Shown: piece by piece, positions 39,282 to 45,769 of the stretch | Layout of the letters: every line of letters starts with the position of its first letter | Position numbering within the stretch: position 1 is the stretch's first letter | Assembly: GCF_028689785.1 (NCBI RefSeq) | Contig: NZ_JAQVCN010000036.1 | Coordinates: 1 to 45,769 of the forward strand | DNA: 45,769 bases | DNA from: Zoogloea sp. | GTDB taxonomy: Bacteria; Pseudomonadota; Gammaproteobacteria; Burkholderiales; Rhodocyclaceae | Reading direction: 5' to 3' | Notes under the pieces: generated by a model | What the model was told of the DNA's origin: nothing | Seen by the model: the letters and a program-made list of their open reading frames with translations, nothing else | Databases searched by the model: none | Translations under genes and position numbers: made by a program

Positions 39282-40613
39282 ATGACAAATCGGCTCCGCC
39301 CTCTACCGGAACTGGTCTCCTTCCTGGAGACCCTGCCCGAGCCCCACATCCTGTGCGACCGCAGCTACCGTATCCTGGCCGCCAATGCCGCCTACAGGGC
39401 CAATTGCGGGCGGCCGGACGACCTGATCGGACGCAAGTGCTTCGAGGTATCCCATCACTATCCCGTGCCCTGCGACCAGGCCGGCGAGTCCTGCCCGTTG
39501 GCCCACAGCCTGAAGTCCGGACAGCGGGAACGGGTGGTGCATTTGCATCACACCTCGGCAGGGGAGCGTTACGAGAACATCGAGCTGTCTCCGATCCGCG
39601 ACAGCAGCGGGGAGATCGCCTACTTCATCGAGAAGCTCGAACCCTTGCCCGTGGCCCGGGGACTGGCCGGCACCCAGGGACTGATCGGGCGTGCATCGAC
39701 CTTTCGGACCATGCTGGAGCTGGTGGCCCGGGTGGCCCCCTCGGAGGCCACCGTGCTGTTGCAAGGCGAGTCGGGCACGGGCAAGGAGCTGGTGGCCCAG
39801 GCCATCCACGACGCCAGCCGGCGCCGGGACGGGCCCTTTGTGGCCGTGGACTGTTCGGGCCTCACCGAAACCCTGTTCGAGAGCGAGCTCTTTGGCCATG
39901 AACGGGGGGCCTTCACCGGCGCCAGTGCCCGCAAGACCGGGCTTGTCGAAGCCGCCAGTGGCGGCACCCTGTTTCTCGACGAGATGGGGGACATTCCCCT
40001 GAGCATGCAGGTCAAGCTGCTGCGCCTGCTGGAAACCGGCACCTATCGACGGGTGGGCAGTACGGAGCTCATGCGTGCCGACATCCGCCTCATCTCGGCC
40101 ACCCATCGCCCTCTGAAGAGCCTGGTCGAAAATGGCCAGTTCCGCCAGGACCTGTACTACCGCATCAACACTTTTCCGATCTGTCTTCCGCCCCTGCGTC
40201 AGCGCCAGGACGACATCCCCTTGCTGGCCGAAGCCCTGCTTGAGCGCGTCGCACCGGACCGCAAGCTGCGCATTGCCGCCGACACCCTGGCCTGCCTGCG
40301 CACTTACGGCTACCCGGGCAATATCCGGGAGCTGCGCAACATCCTCGAACGGGCGAGCCTGCTGTGTGATGGCGATACGCTGCAGCGGCGGCATCTGCCC
40401 GACGAGCTGCAGCATCCGCAGGGCCCCTCCTCCGCCCTGTCCGAAGCCATGCTCGCCGCTTCCGCTGCCCATGAACGTTCGCTCGACCAGCCCGAACCCG
40501 ACGACGTGGATCTGGCCGCCGCGCTGCGCAGCCACAGGGGCTCCCGCAAGGCCCTCGCAGCCAAGCTCGGCCTCAGTGAGCGGACCTTGTACCGCCGGCT
40601 GAAGAACCTGTGA
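39282..40613 (+). CDS. Sigma-54-dependent activator with a cysteine-rich PAS domain
   Basis: This 443-residue protein starts at ATG 39282. Order: PAS domain about 12-118 with Cys 25, 42, 53, 64 and 71; AAA+ domain with Walker A GESGTGKE (162-169), GAFTGA (209-214), the sigma-54 contact, and Walker [11 protein letters not shown] (227-236); C-terminal Fis-type helix-turn-helix ([20 protein letters not shown]). There is no receiver domain, so the PAS domain probably senses the signal directly. The cysteines ([17 protein letters not shown]) could bind a metal or act as thiol switches. It diverges from cydPABX, which has a sigma-54-type promoter, and is the likely activator. Confidence 0.93.
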   Translation: MTNRLRPLPELVSFLETLPEPHILCDRSYRILAANAAYRANCGRPDDLIGRKCFEVSHHYPVPCDQAGESCPLAHSLKSGQRERVVHLHHTSAGERYENIELSPIRDSSGEIAYFIEKLEPLPVARGLAGTQGLIGRASTFRTMLELVARVAPSEATVLLQGESGTGKELVAQAIHDASRRRDGPFVAVDCSGLTETLFESELFGHERGAFTGASARKTGLVEAASGGTLFLDEMGDIPLSMQVKLLRLLETGTYRRVGSTELMRADIRLISATHRPLKSLVENGQFRQDLYYRINTFPICLPPLRQRQDDIPLLAEALLERVAPDRKLRIAADTLACLRTYGYPGNIRELRNILERASLLCDGDTLQRRHLPDELQHPQGPSSALSEAMLAASAAHERSLDQPEPDDVDLAAALRSHRGSRKALAAKLGLSERTLYRRLKNL

Positions 40614-41332
40614 TGGTCAGCGCCCCACCCTGGTGCGTCACCACTGCATACGGGAGGGCCGCGTGTCTTTCGATGGCCTCGGCGCTGGTCGCCCTTACCC
40701 TGGGCTCATCTAGCGACGCGACCGCTGCCGACCGCTGCGATCAGCTGCCCAGCCCCTCGGTGATACTGAAACGCCACGAGGAGCCTATCACCCTGGACAC
40801 CCGCAGCAGCTATCGCACCCTCACCCTGATCGGCCCGCGCAACCTGCCGGCGACCAGGCAGGTATTGGGGCTTACCCGCGGCGTGGCCACGGTGCGCTTC
40901 GAGTCCCGCATCACCGCCTATACCGACCCCGGCGGCCGCTGGGAATGCGCCAGCCCCCAGCTCAAGGTGACCTACGGCTTCAGCCCCATGACGGTTTACG
41001 TGGCCAGGGAATTCCCCCCGGGCAGCTGTGCATACAAGGAGATCCACGAACATGAGCTCCGCCACGTGCGCGCTTACCAGGCGCATTTGCTGAGGATCGA
41101 ACAGGAGCTTGCCGACACCCTCAAGCGCCGCTTCGTCACTGACGGCCCCTGGCGCGGCCCCGTCGGACAGGCCCGTGCGCGCATCCAGCAAGAGCTGGAG
41201 GAGCGCTGGGCACCCTACATCCGGCGAGAGCTGAACAAGGTAGATGCCGCCCAGGCCCTCATCGACACCCCCGAGGAGTACGCTCGGGTGACCGCAAGCT
41301 GCGGTGGCGAGGTGAAGCGGCTGACACGATGA
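40613..41332 (+). CDS. Secreted protein with HExxH motif (DUF922-like metalloprotease)
   Basis: This 239-residue protein has an N-terminal hydrophobic export signal (about 10-38, ending near ATAAD). The mature part has YKEIHEHELRHVRAYQAHLL, in which HELRH fits HExxH and the following helix is typical of DUF922-like zinc peptidases. The ATG overlaps the stop of the activator (TGATG), so the two may be cotranslated. There are few cysteines. Substrate unknown; activity is not certain. Confidence 0.72.
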   Translation: MVSAPPWCVTTAYGRAACLSMASALVALTLGSSSDATAADRCDQLPSPSVILKRHEEPITLDTRSSYRTLTLIGPRNLPATRQVLGLTRGVATVRFESRITAYTDPGGRWECASPQLKVTYGFSPMTVYVAREFPPGSCAYKEIHEHELRHVRAYQAHLLRIEQELADTLKRRFVTDGPWRGPVGQARARIQQELEERWAPYIRRELNKVDAAQALIDTPEEYARVTASCGGEVKRLTR

Positions 41333-41350
41333 GGGCGGCGAGCATCCTCA

Positions 41351-42247
41351 TCAGTCGGCCCGGAGCGCACCCAGCGCAATGTCCCGGACGAGCGTGCCGA
41401 TACCCGCAATGACGGCCTCCCGGGCCGGAAGGTCTGCGCTACTCTCCGCCAGGTAGGCCGCAACGACGAGAGGGGCTCGACCGGGGGGCCAGACGACGCC
41501 GATGTCGTTGAGGTCGGCTTTGTAAGTGCCGGTTTTCTCTCCGATCTTCCAGCTGCCGGGAAGCCCTGCGCGAAGGCGCTTCAGGCCTGTGGTGTTGTCG
41601 ATCATCCAGCGCGCCAGCAGATAACGTGAGCGGGCCGACAAGGCATCGCCCAGGAGCAGCGTGCGCAGGGTTGTGACCATGGCCCGTGGCGAAGTTGTGT
41701 CCAGCGGCGCGTCCGGATGCCGGACGTTGAGATCCGGTTCGATGCGATCCAGGCGGGTGACCGGATCACCCAGCTGGCGCAGGTAGGCGGTCAGGGCGGC
41801 CGGCCCGCCATAGCTGGCCAGGATGAGGTTGGCGGCGGTGTTGTCGCTGGTCGTGATGGCCGCCTCGCAAAGCTGGGCCAGGCTCAGACCACCTTGCTCC
41901 ACATGACGCTCGGTGATGGGTGACCAGGGGATCAGCTCATCCCTGGCAAAGCTCACGCGCCGCTCCAGTGACTCCAGTCCCTGATCCACCCGATGCAGCA
42001 CAAGGGCACTGGCCAGCGTTTTGAACGAGCTGAGCATCAGAAAGCGCTCATCAGCACGATGGCCGTACTCGACCCCGGTAGCGGTATCCAGGATATGGAC
42101 GCCAAGGCGCCCCTGCGACACCGCTTCGAGGGCCTGAACACGCAAGAGGAAATCACTTGATGGCCCGGCCGCCAGGCTCGGCACAGGGCTGCCGCCACCG
42201 AGCAGCACGAGCGCAGGGATCAGCGCGATGACATCACGTCGCTTCAT
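41351..42247 (-). CDS. Class A beta-lactamase
   Basis: This 298-residue protein has a signal peptide (MKRRDVIALIPALVLLGGGS) with possible Tat character. All active-site motifs are present: SSFK (73-76, catalytic Ser 73), SDN (134-136), EPDLN (170-174, the deacylating Glu) and KTG (238-240). It hydrolyses beta-lactams in the periplasm. The substrate range cannot be told from sequence alone. No mobile element flanks it and the GC looks like the surroundings, so it appears to be a resident chromosomal gene. GGAG precedes the ATG. It lies 16 bases after the helicase gene. Confidence 0.93.
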   Translation of the reverse strand: MKRRDVIALIPALVLLGGGSPVPSLAAGPSSDFLLRVQALEAVSQGRLGVHILDTATGVEYGHRADERFLMLSSFKTLASALVLHRVDQGLESLERRVSFARDELIPWSPITERHVEQGGLSLAQLCEAAITTSDNTAANLILASYGGPAALTAYLRQLGDPVTRLDRIEPDLNVRHPDAPLDTTSPRAMVTTLRTLLLGDALSARSRYLLARWMIDNTTGLKRLRAGLPGSWKIGEKTGTYKADLNDIGVVWPPGRAPLVVAAYLAESSADLPAREAVIAGIGTLVRDIALGALRAD

Positions 42248-42263
42248 GGAGTATCTCCGCCTC

Positions 42264-44216
42264 TCAATGCCGCACCGGCCAGTACCAGCTGGGTATGCCC
42301 TTGCGACCACCGCCGACACCTTGCCGGTAGCGGCTGCGCAGATGGCCGTCCACCACCGAGATCCATGGGGCCAGGTGCATGTCGGCCAGTTCCAGGTCGA
42401 CAAACAGCTCGGGCAGACGGTAGGCGAACCAGCGATAGGCCGCCAGCAGGCGGACCGTGGTCTCGGCCTCTTCAAGGGACGCCCGCCGCGGCGAGTCGGG
42501 CAGGAAGTCCAGCCGGATGGACTTGCCCTGGTTGGCCGCATAGGCCCAGCCCCGCCACACCCCGTCGATGGTCTCGTTCTGGGCGGCCATGGGTGCCATG
42601 GAAAAGACATGTTTGAGGTGCAGTGACAGCTTCTTCATCCTGTCCAGCTGCCCTGCCCTGGCCAGCTGCTCTTCCGGAACATGGGGCCGGAAGAAGCCGT
42701 CGCCGCAATCGGCATGGAGCTGGAACAGGGACAGCAGGGCTTCAAGGCGGGTGTCACCAGACATGGCGGCCAGCTGTTCCAGGTAGGCGCTGCCCGGCGT
42801 GATCTGGAAGCCCATGGTCTCCAGCGGGGGTTGCGGCGCCTTCATCAGCGAGGTCACCACCTTGTGCTCGGCGGGGGTCAGGCCGGCCACCAGGCCTTCT
42901 TCTTCCTGGTGCCCGAAGCGTCCGGCCCGGCCGCCGATCTGCTGAAGCAGCGACGGAGACAGGGTGCCGCGGGTGGTGCCGTCGTACTTCTGGACAGCGG
43001 TGAACACCACGCGCTGGATGGGGAGATTCAGGCCCATGCCGATGGCGTCGGTAGCCACGAGAATGTCGGCATCGCCCCCGGCGAAGCGGTGCGCCTCGCG
43101 CTCACGCACCTCGGGCGACAGGGCACCGTAGATGCAGGCCACGGATTTGCCCAGGGCCAGCAGGTCGTCGCGCAGATTGAGGGCGTCACGCCGGGAGAAC
43201 ACGATGAAGGCGTCCCCCGGCCGGGCCCGGCGCAGAGCCCCCGCCGCATCATTGGCCAGGGGCTGGCCGACGGACAGCGGATGCTTGCGTGCCTTGCGCC
43301 GGATTTCCAGGGGCAGGCCCAGACGTGCGGCCAGGGCAATGATCGCCGGCTCGGCCGACAGCGCGCCGACCAGCCACACCTCACGGGCGTTGGCACCGAC
43401 GACGGCCTGAGTCCATGCCCAGCCCCGGTCCGGGTCGCTGAGCATCTGGATCTCATCGATGACGGCCACCTCGATCTCGGTACCCGGATCAAGCATCTCG
43501 ATGGTGGACGCAGTCACCCGGCTGCCTTCGACGATGCGGCGCTCCTCGCCGGTGATCAGTGAGGCGCTGACACCGAACTCCTCGTTGAGGCGGGTAAAGG
43601 CCTCCAGGGCCAGCAGGCGCAGTGGCCCCAAGTACACGCCGGATGATGCGGTAACCAAACGCTCAAAGGCATCGTGGGTCTTGCCTGAGTTGGTGGGCCC
43701 GAGTACGGCGATCAACTTGCGGGCCCGGCGCCGCACCGGAAAGGTGTCGGGATAGTCGGAGAGCTTGAGGCTGCGCCCGATCTGCTCGGCCAGATCCCGG
43801 TGGCGCTGCTTGGCGCGCAGGTCATTGAGGGACTGGGCCAGGCCCTTGCCGACCGCGCCCAGGTCCAGATCGCCACAGGACCAGAATTCCCGAAGCTTGC
43901 GCAGATTGGGCTCCAGCCCTTCGGCCTTGCAGGCCTCGAGATAGCCGGTGATGTCGACAATCGCCGCCTCCAGGGCCTGCTCCAGCCGGGCGCCTTGATC
44001 TTGCAGCATGCGCTGTTCCAGGGCATCCCGAACCTCACCGGTCCGGCGCCGCCAGTGGGCCTCCTGCCCCAGGCACGAATCCGTGATGTAGCCGAAGATT
44101 CGGTATTCGTCGTCGAGGATCACAACCCGCCGCCCCGCAGCCAGCCACACACGGTGGCCGCTGATGGTCCGGGAAAAGCGCAGAGCCTGTCGGGATGAGC
44201 TTTGTTGATCGTTCAT
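42264..44216 (-). CDS. Suv3-like DEAD-type RNA helicase
   Basis: This 650-residue protein has Walker A GPTNSGKT (173-180), the DEIQ box (254-257), a long helicase C region (DAIGMGLNLPIQRVVF, QIGGRAGRFG) and the C-terminal Suv3-type part (WFAYRLPELF). Suv3 is a mitochondrial degradosome helicase; related bacterial proteins occur in alpha- and some betaproteobacteria. ATG 44216 has AGGA 5 bases before it. A role in RNA turnover is inferred. It is followed by the beta-lactamase gene. Confidence 0.9.
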   Translation of the reverse strand: MNDQQSSSRQALRFSRTISGHRVWLAAGRRVVILDDEYRIFGYITDSCLGQEAHWRRRTGEVRDALEQRMLQDQGARLEQALEAAIVDITGYLEACKAEGLEPNLRKLREFWSCGDLDLGAVGKGLAQSLNDLRAKQRHRDLAEQIGRSLKLSDYPDTFPVRRRARKLIAVLGPTNSGKTHDAFERLVTASSGVYLGPLRLLALEAFTRLNEEFGVSASLITGEERRIVEGSRVTASTIEMLDPGTEIEVAVIDEIQMLSDPDRGWAWTQAVVGANAREVWLVGALSAEPAIIALAARLGLPLEIRRKARKHPLSVGQPLANDAAGALRRARPGDAFIVFSRRDALNLRDDLLALGKSVACIYGALSPEVREREAHRFAGGDADILVATDAIGMGLNLPIQRVVFTAVQKYDGTTRGTLSPSLLQQIGGRAGRFGHQEEEGLVAGLTPAEHKVVTSLMKAPQPPLETMGFQITPGSAYLEQLAAMSGDTRLEALLSLFQLHADCGDGFFRPHVPEEQLARAGQLDRMKKLSLHLKHVFSMAPMAAQNETIDGVWRGWAYAANQGKSIRLDFLPDSPRRASLEEAETTVRLLAAYRWFAYRLPELFVDLELADMHLAPWISVVDGHLRSRYRQGVGGGRKGIPSWYWPVRH

Positions 44217-44336
44217 GAAAATCCTGAGTGATGACACGCCCGGGGATGACGCCATGCGTTTACTCTGCATGTCTGCATTGGCCCGGAGCAAGGACGCCGT
44301 GGGCGATTATCGACGACGGGGAGATCTCTGCCGTAC

Positions 44337-44368
44337 AAAAGCAAAAAGCCCTGATTTCTCAGGGCTTT
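44337..44368 (-). terminator. Rho-independent terminator of tRNA-Ser
   Basis: A 10-bp stem (AAAGCCCTGA/TCAGGGCTTT, 4-base loop) is followed on the minus strand by TTTTTGCTTTT. It lies 18 bases after the tRNA. Confidence 0.9.
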
Positions 44369-44386
44369 ACGCTTACTGCAGGTTCT

Positions 44387-44480
44387 TGGCGGAGAGTGAG
44401 GGATTCGAACCCTCGATGCAAGTTTTGGCTCGCATGCTCCCTTAGCAGGGGAGTGCCTTCGACCTCTCGGCCAACTCTCC
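44387..44480 (-). tRNA. tRNA-Ser (anticodon GCT)
   Basis: This 94-base gene includes CCA. The acceptor stem is GGAGAGT/ACTCTCC. The anticodon arm is CTCCC-CTGCTAA-GGGAG, giving GCT. There is a long variable arm, as expected for serine, and the T-arm has GGTTCGAATCC. It lies 46 bases after lysC. Confidence 0.97.
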
Positions 44481-44526
44481 TCCGCAAGAGCTGCGCATTA
44501 TAGACATGCTGCAGCTCCTCGTCAAA

Positions 44527-45756
44527 TCAAGCTGTAGCTTGATCCAGACCGAAGGCGCGATGCAGCACGCGCACGGCCAGCTCCAGGTATTTCTCGTCGA
44601 TGGCGACGGAAATCTTGATTTCGGAAGTGGAGATCATCTGAAGGTTGATGCCTTCTTCAGCCAGGGTGCGGAACATGCGGGAGGCCACGCCCGGATGGGA
44701 GCGCATGCCGACCCCAACGATGGAGACCTTGGCCATGGTGCGATCACCCTGGATCTGGCGGGCGCCGATGTGGGCCTGCACACCTTCGAGGATCTTCATC
44801 GCCTTGTCGTAATCGGGGCGATTGACCGTGAAGGAGAAGTCGGTGGTGCCGTCATGGCCGACGTTCTGGATGATCATGTCCACGTCTACATTGGCATCAG
44901 CCACAGGGCCGAGGATCTGGTAGGCGATGCCCGGCTTGTCGGGGACGCCCAGCACGGTGATCTTGGCTTCGTCACGGTTGAAGGCAATGCCGGAGATGAT
45001 CGGCTGTTCCATGTTCTTGTCTTCCTCTACGGTAATCAGGGTGCCCTCGCCTTCCTCCTGGAAGCTGGAGAGAACGCGGAGCTTCACTTTGTACTTGCCG
45101 GCAAATTCCACGGAGCGGATCTGCAGCACCTTGGAGCCGAGGCTGGCCATTTCCAGCATCTCTTCAAAAGTGATGGTGTCCAGCTTGCGGGCTTCCGGAA
45201 CGACGCGGGGGTCGGTGGTGTACACGCCGTCCACGTCGGTGTAGATCTGGCACTCGTCGGCCTTGATGGCCGCCGCCAGGGCAACGCCCGTGGTGTCGGA
45301 GCCGCCACGGCCGAGGGTGGTGATGTTGCCGGCTTCGTCGACACCCTGGAAACCCGCCACCACGACCACGGCGCCGGCGTCGAGATCGCGGCGGATGTTG
45401 TCGCCGTCGATGTCGAGGATGCGGGCCTTGGTGAAGGAGTCATCGGTGAGGATGCGCACCTGGCCGCCGGTGTAGCTGCGGGCCTTGACGCCCATTTCCT
45501 CGAGGGCCATGCAGAGCAGGCCGATGGTGACCTGTTCGCCGGTGGAGATCACCACGTCGAGTTCACGGGGGCTGGGGTTGGGGCTGATTTCCTTGGCCAG
45601 GGCGATCAGGCGATTGGTCTCGCCGCTCATCGCGGAGAGGACGATCACCATCTGATCTCCCTTGGCGTGGGACTTCGCGACCCGCCTGGCCACGTTCTTG
45701 ATCCGTTCGGGGTTTCCGACGGAGGTGCCGCCATATTTCTGAACTATGAGCGCCAT
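44527..45756 (-). CDS. lysC: Aspartate kinase
   Basis: This 409-residue enzyme phosphorylates aspartate, the first step to lysine, threonine, methionine and diaminopimelate. It has KYGGTSVG (7-14), the kinase motif GRGGSDTTGVALAAAI, YTDVDGVYTTDPR, and two C-terminal ACT domains (about 265-400) for feedback control. Many such genes have an internal start for a small beta subunit; this was not checked. The start at 45756 lies 13 bases from the contig end, so the promoter is outside the window. The pair lysC/tRNA-Ser is a common betaproteobacterial arrangement. Confidence 0.97.
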   Translation of the reverse strand: MALIVQKYGGTSVGNPERIKNVARRVAKSHAKGDQMVIVLSAMSGETNRLIALAKEISPNPSPRELDVVISTGEQVTIGLLCMALEEMGVKARSYTGGQVRILTDDSFTKARILDIDGDNIRRDLDAGAVVVVAGFQGVDEAGNITTLGRGGSDTTGVALAAAIKADECQIYTDVDGVYTTDPRVVPEARKLDTITFEEMLEMASLGSKVLQIRSVEFAGKYKVKLRVLSSFQEEGEGTLITVEEDKNMEQPIISGIAFNRDEAKITVLGVPDKPGIAYQILGPVADANVDVDMIIQNVGHDGTTDFSFTVNRPDYDKAMKILEGVQAHIGARQIQGDRTMAKVSIVGVGMRSHPGVASRMFRTLAEEGINLQMISTSEIKISVAIDEKYLELAVRVLHRAFGLDQATA

Positions 45757-45769
45757 CTTGACTTCTAAG

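Overview
The window looks like one whole short-read contig from a GC-rich betaproteobacterium, most likely of the Rhodocyclales (Azospira, Thauera, Zoogloea or Dechloromonas type). This is inferred from the NAD-dependent fds formate dehydrogenase genes, cydP-cydA-cydB-cydX with YbgE-like satellites, lysC next to tRNA-Ser, and the general protein style. Bases 1-16 are not genomic: they match the 3' end of the Illumina TruSeq read-2 adapter. The assembly stopped there inside a near-identical protein repeat.

Region 1 (1-15672, minus strand) is a tightly packed five-gene operon. In transcription order it holds a GAF-HlyD membrane protein, a PqqD-like/M50 protease/HlyD fusion, a short SecA-like ATPase, a periplasmic adaptor, and a giant DUF4347 adhesin-like protein of more than 3000 residues that runs off the contig. 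Gene junctions are +1, -4, +4 and +4 bases. I read this as a possible dedicated export machine and its cargo, and as the best candidate in the window for an undescribed system. The M50 gene carries an in-frame TAA at codon 11.

Region 2 (15757-20027) has two identical tRNA-Arg(ACG) genes with a strong terminator, a quinone oxidoreductase, a small lower-GC patch with a decayed serine recombinase and a SUKH-family gene, and a LysR regulator.

Region 3 (20117-30364, plus strand) has a large PAS hybrid histidine kinase, a molybdenum formate dehydrogenase operon (fdsG-fdsB fused, fdsA, fdsD; no fdsC/fdhD), a DUF454 membrane protein, a VIT1/CCC1-type transporter, and a terminator that may belong to a small RNA with anti-Shine-Dalgarno motifs.

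Region 4 (30625-41332) is about respiration and redox stress. It holds an orphan Rieske protein, two YbgE-like membrane proteins, an ETHE1-like persulfide dioxygenase, a thioredoxin-fold-like periplasmic protein, katG, the cytochrome bd operon cydPABX, and a sigma-54 activator with a cysteine-rich PAS domain. Three minus-strand promoters here (before the Rieske, YbgE-like and cydP genes) share the form TGGCACRNNNNTTGAT. Each has TTGGCAG/CTGCCA repeats 75-125 bases upstream, and one of those clusters lies directly before the activator gene. This suggests a local sigma-54 regulon.

Region 5 (40613-45756) contains a secreted HExxH protein, a class A beta-lactamase, a Suv3-like RNA helicase, tRNA-Ser(GCT) with its terminator, and lysC. 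All calls are from reading the sequence; no database search was possible.
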